Origin: Hydrogenophaga sp. NFH-34
Lineage (GTDB): Bacteria > Pseudomonadota > Gammaproteobacteria > Burkholderiales > Burkholderiaceae_C
DNA length: 64,000 nt
Assembly (NCBI RefSeq): GCF_021401345.1
Contig: NZ_JACBGE010000001.1
Span: 310,001 to 374,000, forward strand
Direction of reading: 5' to 3'
The translations under genes and the position numbers were made by a program. This document shows, piece after piece, positions 26,870-35,904 of the stretch (position 1 is the stretch's first letter; each line of letters starts with the position of its first letter). The notes beneath the pieces are model-generated. The model ran no database searches. It was not told the origin of the DNA and saw only the letters and a program-made list of their open reading frames with translations.

Positions 26870-27601
26870 GTGAAAAAGCTGCCTCGTGTGCTGGTGGTGG
26901 AGGACGAGCCGTCCATTGCCGAGCTGATCGCCGTCAACCTGCGCCACAACGGCTTTGCCCCCACGGTGGTGTTCGACGGTCAGGCCGCGCAGCGGGAAAT
27001 CGACGCCGTGTTGCCCGACGTGATCCTGCTGGACTGGATGCTGCCCGGTGAAAGTGGGGCCGTGCTGGCGCGCCAGTGGCGCAAGCACGAGCGCACGCGC
27101 ACCGTTCCCATTCTCATGCTGACGGCCCGCAGCGACGAGTCCGACAAGGTTCAGGGTTTGGACGCCGGTGCCGACGACTACATCACCAAGCCGTTCTCCA
27201 CGCAGGAGTTGCTGGCCCGCATCCGCGCCGTGCTGCGCCGGCGCGCTCCGGAAGTCGTCAATGACTCGGTGCAGGTGGGCGAACTGGTCCTCGACGCGGC
27301 CACTTACCGCGTCAGTTTCCAGGGCCAGGAACTCAAGGTCGGACCGACCGAATTCAAGCTGCTGCACTATCTGATGAAACACGCGGAACGTGTGCACACC
27401 CGTGGTACGCTGCTCGACAGGATCTGGGGAGATCATGTCTTCATCGAGGAGCGCACCGTGGACGTGCATGTGAAACGCTTGAGAGAATCGCTGGGCGAGG
27501 CCGCCGTCATGGTGGAAACCGTGCGCGGAGCCGGCTATCGCCTGACTGCCCAGAATCCTTCCGCCCGCACGGCCCAGAATTCCCGCGTCGGCGCCGCATG
27601 A
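26870..27601 (+). CDS. phoB: PhoB: phosphate response regulator
   Basis: 243 residues from GTG 26870, preceded by GGGGGAGG at a good distance. Receiver domain with acidic pocket VVEDEPS, phosphoacceptor D55 in ILLDWMLPGESG and K in YITKPF; C-terminal OmpR-type winged helix (GPTEFKLLHYLMKHAERVHTR; RTVDVHVKRLRESL). It should bind the boxes before pstS, ppk1, olsB and the Bug gene. Its stop overlaps the phoR start (ATGA). Confidence 0.96.
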   Translation: MKKLPRVLVVEDEPSIAELIAVNLRHNGFAPTVVFDGQAAQREIDAVLPDVILLDWMLPGESGAVLARQWRKHERTRTVPILMLTARSDESDKVQGLDAGADDYITKPFSTQELLARIRAVLRRRAPEVVNDSVQVGELVLDAATYRVSFQGQELKVGPTEFKLLHYLMKHAERVHTRGTLLDRIWGDHVFIEERTVDVHVKRLRESLGEAAVMVETVRGAGYRLTAQNPSARTAQNSRVGAA

Positions 27602-28917
27602 TCCCGCGGCTGATCGGCCTGCTGCTCCTGGTATCGGTGGGGGCGGTCTGGGGCCTGTCCCACGAATCCGCCGTGTGGACGTTCGTCGGGGCGCTGGTGG
27701 GCGCGCTGGTCTGGAGCCTCTTCGACGGCTACCGGGCGCGGCGGCTGCTGCAGTGGCTGGGCAAGGGCGACCTGTCCCAGCTGCCGGGCCTGTCGGGCCT
27801 GTGGGCCGAGGTGCTCGAACGCAACCGCAAGCTCATCCGCAAACTCGAAAAGCGCGCCAGCAACAGCGATGCACGGCTGGAAGATTTCCTGGCAGCGATC
27901 CAGGCCTCGCCCAATGGCGTGGTGCTGCTCGATTCGGCCGGGCGCATCGAGTGGTGCAACCTCACAGCGGCCAACCACCTGGGGTTCGACCCGCAGAAAG
28001 ACCTGGGGCAGTACGTGCGCAACCTGGTGCGCGCACCGGCCTTCAGCGCCTACATGGCGGCGGCCGATTTCCGGCAGGAGATCCAGGTCGACGGCCCGGG
28101 GCCGCGACCGACACAGCCGGCCAAGATTTCCCTGCAGGTGCACCCCTACGGCAAGAAGCGCAAGCTCATGATCTCGCGCGATGTCACGGCGGTGCAACTG
28201 GCCGAGGCGATGCGGCGCGACTTTGTGGCCAACGTCTCCCACGAGATCCGCACACCGCTGACCGTGCTGAGCGGTTTTGTCGAAACCATGCAGAGCATCG
28301 AGCTGGAAGAGGCCGATCGCATGCGCTACCTCGGGCTCATGAGCCAGCAGGCGCAGCGCATGCAGACGCTGGTGAGCGACCTGCTCACGCTCTCGCGCCT
28401 GGAAGGCAGCCCCGCTCCCGGCGCGGGCGAGTGGATCGACAGTGGCGAGCTGCTCACCCATGTGCTGCAGGAGGCCCAGGGCCTGTCGTCGGCCATCGCC
28501 GATCCGCCGCACGTCATTGAGGCCGATCCGGGCGCGGCGTTCTGGGTGTCGGGCGCAAAGACCGAACTGCTGAGCGCCATGTCCAACCTGCTGAGCAATG
28601 CGGTGCGCTACACGCCGGGCGGCGGTCGCATCCACGCCGGCTGGCACATCCGAGCCGACGGCTGCGGCGAGTTTTTTGTCACCGACACCGGCCCCGGCAT
28701 TGCTGCCGAACACCTGCCCCGTCTGACCGAACGTTTCTACCGCGTCGACCGCAGCCGCTCGCGCGAAACCGGCGGGACCGGGCTCGGGCTGGCCATCGTC
28801 AAACACGTGGCGCAGCGCCATGGCGGGCAGGTCGAGGTGGACAGCACGCTGGGTGAAGGCTCGACCTTCCGCATCGTGTTGCCGTCTTCGCGCGTCCGGG
28901 CCCGGCCACGCGACTGA
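27598..28917 (+). CDS. phoR: PhoR: phosphate sensor histidine kinase
   Basis: 439 residues. Two N-terminal hydrophobic segments (about 3-20 and 26-42) with no large periplasmic domain, a PAS domain (about 95-195), HisKA with H215 in VANVSHEIRTPLTVLSGF, and HATPase motifs N (MSNLLSNAVRYTPGG), G1 (VTDTGPGIAAEHL) and G2 (GGTGLGLAIVKHVAQRH). It is the PhoB kinase/phosphatase, receiving its input from PstSCAB-PhoU. Confidence 0.96.
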   Translation: MIPRLIGLLLLVSVGAVWGLSHESAVWTFVGALVGALVWSLFDGYRARRLLQWLGKGDLSQLPGLSGLWAEVLERNRKLIRKLEKRASNSDARLEDFLAAIQASPNGVVLLDSAGRIEWCNLTAANHLGFDPQKDLGQYVRNLVRAPAFSAYMAAADFRQEIQVDGPGPRPTQPAKISLQVHPYGKKRKLMISRDVTAVQLAEAMRRDFVANVSHEIRTPLTVLSGFVETMQSIELEEADRMRYLGLMSQQAQRMQTLVSDLLTLSRLEGSPAPGAGEWIDSGELLTHVLQEAQGLSSAIADPPHVIEADPGAAFWVSGAKTELLSAMSNLLSNAVRYTPGGGRIHAGWHIRADGCGEFFVTDTGPGIAAEHLPRLTERFYRVDRSRSRETGGTGLGLAIVKHVAQRHGGQVEVDSTLGEGSTFRIVLPSSRVRARPRD

Positions 28918-28960
28918 GCCACACCCACCACGGCTTCCGCGTCTGGTCTCGGGTGGGCCG

Positions 28961-30661
28961 TCAGTGGCGCACGCGCTGGTAGATCAGCAGGCTTTCTTTG
29001 CGGTCGGTCAGGCGCCGCACGGTGGCCCGAAATGCCCAGTCGGTCAGTTGCACGCGCTCATCGAGCGTGGGCTGGCTGTCGGGATCGACGACCAGCGTGC
29101 GACAGGCTTGGCCACTTTCCGCGCTGTCGGTGCGGACCAGCGTCAGGCGACCGTGATAGCCGAGTGCGGCGATCTGCGCCTGACTCAACCCGTCCACCAG
29201 CACGCAATTGCCCGGGGGCACCAGGGAGGCGATGCGCCGGCTGATCGGGCCGTAGCTGCGTGCATGGTCGAGCAGAGGCAGCCACAGGCTCATCAACAGC
29301 AACCAGCACAGCGTGCTGCCGGCGGCCGGCAGCACCAGACTCTTCCACAGAGCTTTGCGGTGCGCACCCACGCGCCACGCCACCAGAACCAGCCAGGCCC
29401 CGGTGGCCAGCGCGGCCACCAGCAACAGGCCGAAGGAGAACTCGGGCACGAAGCCTGGGGCGAGGCGGGCCACGTTGGCCGCGGGTTTGGCCGGCACCCC
29501 CGTCATCATGGAGAGCCAGACCACCCACACGATCAAGGCACAGCTGCTGAAGAACAGCAGGGTGAACCAGTCGATCAGGGCCGACATGCTGCGTCGCAAG
29601 GTGGGCAAGGCGAATGCGGCCAGGGCGGCCCAGGCGGGCAGCGACAGCAGCAAGGCCCGGTCGAAGCCCGGATTGAAGGCGCTGTCGAGAACAAGGCAGG
29701 CCACCACCCACAGGGGCAGCGCCAGATGCGGCGCGCGCCACTGGCGGCGCCAGCGCCAGAGCGTCCAGAGTGCCAGCGGCCAGGCGGGCCAGGCGAACCA
29801 GAGCAGCAAACGCGACCAGCGTTGCCAGCCGGCAAAAGTGGTATCGGTCAGCGCGAACCAGGACTGGGGCAGTGCCCAGACCCCCAGCCCGCACAGTACG
29901 GCAGCCGCCAGAAGCATGGCCATGCGCTGCAGACGGATCCGGCCGGCGGCAGCACCGGGGGGTTGCGGCGCGATCACGAGCAGCAGCGGCAGCACGGCAC
30001 CGAGTGCGAGCGCCAGCCAGGGGGCGCCACTCGACACCAGGGCGCCCAATCCGAGCACCCAGCCCAGCCAGCCGGCGCCGGACCACAGGCCATCCGGCAG
30101 CGCCAGCCGGGCGGCGCCGTAGAGCACCGCCGCCGTGGCACACAGGCGCACCAGATCCGGGGTGGTTTCGTGGCCCAGTTGCGCCAGGCCCAGGCTCGCC
30201 ATCAGGGCCAGCAGGCCGGCATCGGCCAGGGCGCGGGCGTAGTCGGTGGGATGGGCTTCGCCACCGAATGCCAGGGTCACCGGCTGGGCCGCCGGTTGCC
30301 GGGCGAGGTGGAAGACCGCGTACCAGGTCAGCGCCAGCGTCAGCGCGAGCAGGGCCGCGAACGCCAGACGCACCGCCAGATCGGGCGAGAGAAATGGCAG
30401 GGCCTGGATGGCTGCCGCCCCGAGCCAGAAGGGCAGGGGGCCGGTCTCGCCGAGCGGCACGCCGAGCACCTGCGGAATGCCGAGCCCAGAGCCGCTGGCC
30501 ATGCCCAGCATGGCGCCGAAGGCTTCGACATCGTTCACCTTCCAGGGCTCGCGGCCCAGAAAGCCTGGCAGCACGTAAGCCAGGCAGAACATCAGCAGGA
30601 TCAGGCGGGGCAGCCTGCGCACGGCCGACTGGGTGACGATGGCGGGGGTGGTGGCGTTCAC
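28961..30661 (-). CDS. ArnT/PMT-like membrane glycosyltransferase
   Basis: 566 residues with about a dozen hydrophobic segments. The N-terminal FLGREPWKVNDVEAFGAMLGM contains the acidic motif of the first periplasmic loop of GT-C (PMT/ArnT, GT83) enzymes, including E-P-W-K and a nearby D. These use polyprenyl-phosphate-linked sugars to modify lipid A or other envelope targets. The soluble C-terminal tail is short. It is convergent with phoR and separated from rpmE2 by a terminator. Substrate unknown. Confidence 0.7.
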   Translation of the reverse strand: MNATTPAIVTQSAVRRLPRLILLMFCLAYVLPGFLGREPWKVNDVEAFGAMLGMASGSGLGIPQVLGVPLGETGPLPFWLGAAAIQALPFLSPDLAVRLAFAALLALTLALTWYAVFHLARQPAAQPVTLAFGGEAHPTDYARALADAGLLALMASLGLAQLGHETTPDLVRLCATAAVLYGAARLALPDGLWSGAGWLGWVLGLGALVSSGAPWLALALGAVLPLLLVIAPQPPGAAAGRIRLQRMAMLLAAAVLCGLGVWALPQSWFALTDTTFAGWQRWSRLLLWFAWPAWPLALWTLWRWRRQWRAPHLALPLWVVACLVLDSAFNPGFDRALLLSLPAWAALAAFALPTLRRSMSALIDWFTLLFFSSCALIVWVVWLSMMTGVPAKPAANVARLAPGFVPEFSFGLLLVAALATGAWLVLVAWRVGAHRKALWKSLVLPAAGSTLCWLLLMSLWLPLLDHARSYGPISRRIASLVPPGNCVLVDGLSQAQIAALGYHGRLTLVRTDSAESGQACRTLVVDPDSQPTLDERVQLTDWAFRATVRRLTDRKESLLIYQRVRH

Positions 30662-30750
30662 TGCGCGTGACTATACAAGTCTGGAGAGGGTGGGCGGATG
30701 AACGGGCAGGGCAACGGCGCCCAGGGGGAGATGTGCGGCGGCTGGCGCCA

Positions 30751-30784
30751 CAAAGCAAAACAGCCGGCGCTGGGGCCGGCTGTT
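30751..30784 (-). terminator. Intrinsic terminator of rpmE2
   Basis: Read on the minus strand: a 10-bp stem AACAGCCGGC / GCCGGCTGTT with a 6-nt loop, followed by TTTTGCTTTG. It lies about 40 bp after the rpmE2 stop. Confidence 0.85.
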
Positions 30785-30824
30785 GCGTGACTGCGGACAA
30801 GGGCGCCGGACAGGCCGGCACCGA

Positions 30825-31079
30825 TCACTTGGCAGCGGTCTTGGCGTAGCGGTTGCGGAAGCGCTCGACGCGGCCACCCATGTTGTCCACGCTCTTTTGC
30901 GTGCCGGTGTAGAAGGGGTGCGACTCGCTGGAGGTATCCAGCTTGAACAGCGGGTATTCCTTGCCGTCGAACGTGTCGGTTTCCTTGGTCGGCACGCACG
31001 AGCGCGTCACGAACTTGAAACCGTTGGACAGATCCACGAACAGCACTTCGCGGTAATCGGGGTGAATGCCTTCTTTCAT
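30825..31079 (-). CDS. rpmE2: Ribosomal protein L31 type B
   Basis: 84 residues from ATG 31079: [20 protein letters not shown], then [11 protein letters not shown] and [21 protein letters not shown]. It has only one Cys and lacks the CxxC zinc motif of type A L31, so it is the zinc-independent form. The minus-strand ATG is preceded by a TACAAT (31156-31161) that may be its -10. Confidence 0.96.
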   Translation of the reverse strand: MKEGIHPDYREVLFVDLSNGFKFVTRSCVPTKETDTFDGKEYPLFKLDTSSESHPFYTGTQKSVDNMGGRVERFRNRYAKTAAK

Positions 31080-31232
31080 GGCAATTCCTTGGTTCAGGTG
31101 CGACAGCCGCGGAAGAACCGTTCTTCCGTACTTGCCACAAGTTGCAAAGCTTTCGATTGTACCACCCCTGTTGCGCACGACCCCTCAAAAGAGCGTGCCA
31201 CGGGGGGAGGCCGCGTCAGCGGCACAGGGGAC

Positions 31233-32495
31233 TTATCCCCCTCTGCGCATCATGTCGAAGAACTCGGAGTTGTTCTTTGTCGCCTTCATGCTCTTGAGCA
31301 CCATTTCCATGGCCTCGATCTCGTCCATGTTGTACATGAACTGGCGCAGGATACGGGTCTTCTGCAGGATCTCGGGGGCCAGCAGCAGTTCCTCGCGGCG
31401 GGTGCCGCTGCGGTTGAGCTGGATCGAGGGGAAGACGCGCTTTTCGTACAGGCGGCGGTCGAGGTGGATTTCGCTGTTGCCGGTGCCCTTGAATTCTTCA
31501 AAGATCACTTCGTCCATGCGGCTGCCGGTGTCGACCAGCGCGGTGGCGATGATGGTCAGCGAACCGCCTTCTTCCACGTTGCGGGCGGCGCCGAAGAAGC
31601 GCTTGGGGCGCTGCAGGGCGTTGGCGTCGACACCGCCGGTCAGCACCTTGCCGGAGCTGGGCAGCACGTTGTTGTAGGCGCGGGCCAGTCGGGTGATGGA
31701 GTCCAGCAGGATCACCACGTCCTTCTTGAGCTCGACCAGACGCTTGGCGCGCTCGATCACCATTTCGGCCACGTGCACGTGGCGTGCCGCCGGCTCGTCG
31801 AAGGTGGAGGCGATCACGTCGCCGCGCACGGTGCGCTGCATTTCGGTCACTTCTTCCGGGCGCTCGTCCACCAGCAGCACCATCAGCTCCACCTCGGGGT
31901 GGTTGGCCGTGATGGCGTGGCAGATGTGCTGCATCATCACCGTCTTGCCGCTCTTGGGCGGGGCGACGATCAGCGCGCGCTGGCCCTTGCCGATGGGCGA
32001 GATGATGTCGATGACGCGGCCGGTGATGTTTTCTTCGCTCTTGATGTCGCGTTCCAGGCGCATCTGCTGCTTGGGAAACAGCGGCGTCAGGTTTTCGAAC
32101 ATCACCTTGTGCTTGTTCGCCTCGGGCGGCAGGCCGTTGATGGCGTCCAGCTTGTTGAGCGCGAAGTAGCGTTCGCCATCCTTGGGGATGCGCACTTCAC
32201 CCTCGATCATGTCGCCGGTGTGCAGGTTGAAGCGGCGGATCTGGCTCGGCGAGATGTAGATGTCGTCGGTGGACGCCGTGAAGCTGGTGTCCATGTTGCG
32301 CAGGAAGCCGAAGCCGTCGGGCAGTACCTCCAGCACGCCGTCGGCGTTGACCTGCTCGCCGGCCTTGGCGCGCTTCTTGATGATGGCGAACATCAGCTCC
32401 TGCTTGCGCATGCGGCCGGTGTTCTCGATTTCCAGGGCTTCAGCCTGCTTGAGCACTTCGGACACGTGAAGTGCCTTGAGTTCGTTCAGGTGCAT
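31233..32495 (-). CDS. rho: Transcription termination factor Rho
   Basis: 420 residues, the usual length. N-terminal Rho helical domain ([19 protein letters not shown]), cold-shock-like RNA-binding domain ([20 protein letters not shown]), Walker A APPKSGKT, Walker [15 protein letters not shown]-loop and R-loop regions conserved ([22 protein letters not shown]). It lies downstream of trxA on the same strand but behind a terminator. Confidence 0.98.
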   Translation of the reverse strand: MHLNELKALHVSEVLKQAEALEIENTGRMRKQELMFAIIKKRAKAGEQVNADGVLEVLPDGFGFLRNMDTSFTASTDDIYISPSQIRRFNLHTGDMIEGEVRIPKDGERYFALNKLDAINGLPPEANKHKVMFENLTPLFPKQQMRLERDIKSEENITGRVIDIISPIGKGQRALIVAPPKSGKTVMMQHICHAITANHPEVELMVLLVDERPEEVTEMQRTVRGDVIASTFDEPAARHVHVAEMVIERAKRLVELKKDVVILLDSITRLARAYNNVLPSSGKVLTGGVDANALQRPKRFFGAARNVEEGGSLTIIATALVDTGSRMDEVIFEEFKGTGNSEIHLDRRLYEKRVFPSIQLNRSGTRREELLLAPEILQKTRILRQFMYNMDEIEAMEMVLKSMKATKNNSEFFDMMRRGG

Positions 32496-32660
32496 CAGAA
32501 TCGCTCCGCAAAAGGAGTCTGGTGTGTCGAAATCAGGGGGAGGGGGCGCTTGGGTCCGGGAACCGGGACGTTGCGCTGATCAGAGAGGCTGGACCGCGAG
32601 GGTCAGCAATTGCGCGGATTATGACAGGAAAAACCGCTCCGGCTGGCGGGGAATCTTGCC

Positions 32661-32683
32661 AAAAAATGCCGCCAGCGGCGGCA
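32661..32683 (-). terminator. Intrinsic terminator of trxA
   Basis: On the minus strand TGCCGCC-GCT-GGCGGCA is followed by TTTTTT, a textbook hairpin and U-tract. A second perfect stem, GGGCGGCC/GGCCGCCC at 32696-32713, lies between it and the trxA stop. Confidence 0.9.
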
Positions 32684-32725
32684 GGCAAGCCAAACGGGCG
32701 GCCCAGGCCGCCCGCATCACGGCGC

Positions 32726-33061
32726 TCAGGCCGCCAGTTGCTGGTCCAGGAACGCGGTCAGCTGGGCTTTGCTCAGCGCGCCCACCTTGGTGGCGGCGAC
32801 CTGGCCGTCCTTGAACAGGATCAGCGTGGGAATGCCGCGAATGCCGAACTTGGCGGGGATTTCGCGGTTTTCGTCCACATTGACCTTGGCGATCTGCAGC
32901 TTGCCGTCGTAGCTGCCGGCCACTTCGTCGAGGATCGGGGCGATCATCTTGCAGGGGCCGCACCATTCGGCCCAGAAATCCACCAGCACCGGCGCCTTGG
33001 CGCTCAGCACATCGGCCTGGAAAGTGGCATCGGAAACGTGTTTGATCAGATCGTTGGCCAT
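32726..33061 (-). CDS. trxA: Thioredoxin
   Basis: 111 residues with the active site [13 protein letters not shown] and the cis-Pro loop RGIPTLILF. Cytoplasmic, no signal peptide. The single-domain length and position next to rho are typical of the main bacterial thioredoxin. Confidence 0.97.
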   Translation of the reverse strand: MANDLIKHVSDATFQADVLSAKAPVLVDFWAEWCGPCKMIAPILDEVAGSYDGKLQIAKVNVDENREIPAKFGIRGIPTLILFKDGQVAATKVGALSKAQLTAFLDQQLAA

Positions 33062-33171
33062 GGTGGGTCCTACGCGTTTTTCTCAACAGGGGGGATGGGC
33101 ACGGATCGTGGCAGGCATACTCGGCCGGCCAGCCGCAAAACAGGGTTGATTGTGACAGAAACGCTATTTCC

Positions 33172-35904
33172 ATGACGCCGGCCAGCCCACCCATCCCTGA
33201 CGCCGCCGGGGTCGGCAGACCCGGCCCGAACGACTGTCTTTTGCCGGTCGACGCCCAGTGGGACGCGCTGCTCCTGCGTGTGCGCCAGTGCATCGATGCC
33301 CACGGGGCCGACCCGGGCCGGGTGCTGGTGCTGGTGCCGTACGCCCAGATGATGGATGCCGGGCGCCGTGCCTGGGCCCGCCACCAGCCGCAGGGCTTTG
33401 CACCCCGCTTTGAATCCACCCGCAACTGGGCGGCCAGCCTGCAGCCCTTCTTGCCCGGTCCCACCGACATGGCCGCCGACGGCGCGCGCGACAGCCTGGT
33501 CGCAGCGAGCCTGCTGGATCGCGTGGCCGGTCGCCAGCTCGACCCTGGGCTGCGCGCCACGCTGGTGAGCCGCCTGGTCGACACCGCGCGCCAGCTCGCG
33601 CCGCTGGCCGCGGCCCGGGCGCCCGCCGACCGCGCGCGCTGGGAGGCGGAACTGCGCCCTCAGCTTGCCACCGGCAGCGCCCTGTTGCAGTGGGAAGGGC
33701 TGGTGGCCTCGGTGGCGCTGGCTTGGGCGGGCTTGTCGGGCTACGCCACCGATGCCTTGTGGAGCGACCAGGCCGCACCCGGTGTGGCGGCGGACCTGCT
33801 GCTGCTCTTGCCCGGCTTCCAGAACGATCCACTGGCCGAAGCCTTGCTTGCCCGTTGGGGGGGGCGGGGACTGTCTCTTGAATGGCCGGAGAGCCGCCCC
33901 GACCCAGTGGCCATCGGAGCCATCGCACCATGGCCCGAGCCCGTGTGCCTGCACGCCTGCGACGACGCCGAGGACGAGGCCGGCCGCGCCGCTGCGTGCG
34001 TGCTGGCCCACGTGCAGGCAGAGCGGCAGCCGGTGGCGCTGGTCGCCCTGGACCGGTTGCTCACGCGCCGCATCGGCGCGCTGCTGGCCGGGGCCGGCCT
34101 GAGCGTGCGTGACGAGACCGGCTGGAAGCTGTCCACCACGCACGCTGCGGCCCGCGTGATCAGCCTGTTGCGCGCGGCCGATCGCCATGCGCGTACCGAC
34201 GCGGTGCTCGACTGGCTCAAGCAGGCGCAGCGCTGGCCGGATGCCGCGGTCGATCCGCTGGAGCGCCTGGTGCGCCTGCATGGCCTGCCGGCCTGGCGCA
34301 GTGTGCCGACCCATCCGGACACCATGGCCGCGGTGCCCGACGGCGTGGTCGACTTGCTGGCCGGTTTGCAGGCTGCGCGCCCGCTGCGCGCCTGGCTCGA
34401 AAACCTGGCGCAGGCGCTGCGTGACAGCGGTGACTGGGATGCGCTGGCGCAAGATGCCGCCGGCCAGCGTGTGATCGAGGTCCTGCGTCTGCAGGCGGGC
34501 GCGGCCCACGAACTGGCCGCGCTGACCGGCGATGCCGCCGAAGGCGATGGCCAGGCCCCGCCGCCGCGCCGCTGGTCACTGCCGGCGTTCACCGCCTGGG
34601 TGCGCGACGCGCTGGAGGCCGCCAGTTTCCTGCCCGAGCAGGCCGGGCGCCCGCAGGCCCAGGTGGTGGTGCTGCCACTGGCCCAGTTGCTGGGCCGGGC
34701 GTTTGCCGCCACGGTGGCGCCCGGTTGTGACGAGGCGCATCTGCCCGTCAGCCCCGAGCCTCCTGGCACCTGGCGGGCCGATCAGCGTGCCCTGCTGGGC
34801 CTGCCCGACCGGCCGGCCCTCGCGCAAGCCGCGGCCCAGGCCTGGGCCCATCTGCTCACCCAGCCCCGGCTGGATCTGCTCTGGCGCTGTCAGGACCAGG
34901 GCGATGCGGTGCTGCCCGCGGCCTGGGTGCGGGCCCTGGCCGGTCCCGCCAGCGGTGGTCGCACGGCGGTTGAGGCCACCGACCCGCGGACCGTGCGCAC
35001 ACTGCCGGCGGCGTTGCCGCCCGAGCCGCTTCCGGTTGCGGGCGACCTGCTGCCCGAGGCGCTTTCGGCCAGTGCCTACCAGGACTTGCGCGACTGCCCG
35101 TACCGTTTCTTCGCGCTGCGCCAGTTGCGCCTGCAAAGTGCCGACGAGATCGAGGCCGGCCCCGACAAGCGTGACATGGGCAACTGGCTTCACGCCGTGC
35201 TGCGCACCTTCCACGAAGGCCGCGAGTCCGACGACCCGGCCCGCAACGAGGCCAGCGACCGCACGCGCCTTGACAGCCTGGCGCTGGTGGAGGCCCGTCG
35301 CATGGGCCTGATGGCCGCCGAAGGCCAGCCCGCCAGCGACGACAGCGCGGCTTTTCTGCCGTTTCTGGCGTCGTGGCCCGCGCTGCGCGACGGGTACCTC
35401 GCCTGGCTGGCGGGCTACGAACAGGGCGGCAGCGGTCCGCGTTTTCACCAGGCCGAGCAGGCCATCACGCAGCCGCTCGGACCGTGGCGCCTGTACGGCA
35501 AGCTTGACCGTATCGACCGCGCTGCCACCGGCGAGGGGGCCGGCTTCGTGGTGCTCGACTACAAGACCGAGCCGCGTCTGCGCACCCAGGACCGGGTCAA
35601 GGAGCCGCTGGAGGACACGCAGATCGCCTTTTACGCCGCGCTGATGGGCGCTGCACCGGGCGATCTGCCGGTGCGCGGCGGCTACCTCAGCATCACCGAC
35701 AGCCGCGACCCCGCAGAAGCCACGCGCTTTGTCGAGCAGACCGAGCTGGCCGTGGCGCGCGAACACCTGCTGCACGGCATTCGCCACGACCTCGAACGCA
35801 TCGGCGCCGGGCATCCGCTGCCGCCGCTCGGCGAAGGCCGCGCTTGCGAACACTGTGCCGCACGCGGCCTGTGTCGGCGCGATTTCCGGGAGGGGCTGGC
35901 ATGA
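33172..35904 (+). CDS. AddB-like PD-(D/E)XK nuclease
   Basis: 910 residues. The N-terminal two thirds resembles an inactivated helicase-like AddB scaffold without Walker A. The C-terminal nuclease has the motif I-D-R ... FVVLDYKTE (PD-(D/E)XK) near residue 800. Cysteines fit an AddB-type 4Fe-4S staple: one in LRDCPYRFFALRQL and three in ACEHCAARGLCRRDF near the end. It overlaps the helicase gene by ATGA, indicating an AddAB-like break-repair heterodimer. There is no good ribosome site before ATG 33172, so the start is less certain. Confidence 0.85.
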   Translation: MTPASPPIPDAAGVGRPGPNDCLLPVDAQWDALLLRVRQCIDAHGADPGRVLVLVPYAQMMDAGRRAWARHQPQGFAPRFESTRNWAASLQPFLPGPTDMAADGARDSLVAASLLDRVAGRQLDPGLRATLVSRLVDTARQLAPLAAARAPADRARWEAELRPQLATGSALLQWEGLVASVALAWAGLSGYATDALWSDQAAPGVAADLLLLLPGFQNDPLAEALLARWGGRGLSLEWPESRPDPVAIGAIAPWPEPVCLHACDDAEDEAGRAAACVLAHVQAERQPVALVALDRLLTRRIGALLAGAGLSVRDETGWKLSTTHAAARVISLLRAADRHARTDAVLDWLKQAQRWPDAAVDPLERLVRLHGLPAWRSVPTHPDTMAAVPDGVVDLLAGLQAARPLRAWLENLAQALRDSGDWDALAQDAAGQRVIEVLRLQAGAAHELAALTGDAAEGDGQAPPPRRWSLPAFTAWVRDALEAASFLPEQAGRPQAQVVVLPLAQLLGRAFAATVAPGCDEAHLPVSPEPPGTWRADQRALLGLPDRPALAQAAAQAWAHLLTQPRLDLLWRCQDQGDAVLPAAWVRALAGPASGGRTAVEATDPRTVRTLPAALPPEPLPVAGDLLPEALSASAYQDLRDCPYRFFALRQLRLQSADEIEAGPDKRDMGNWLHAVLRTFHEGRESDDPARNEASDRTRLDSLALVEARRMGLMAAEGQPASDDSAAFLPFLASWPALRDGYLAWLAGYEQGGSGPRFHQAEQAITQPLGPWRLYGKLDRIDRAATGEGAGFVVLDYKTEPRLRTQDRVKEPLEDTQIAFYAALMGAAPGDLPVRGGYLSITDSRDPAEATRFVEQTELAVAREHLLHGIRHDLERIGAGHPLPPLGEGRACEHCAARGLCRRDFREGLA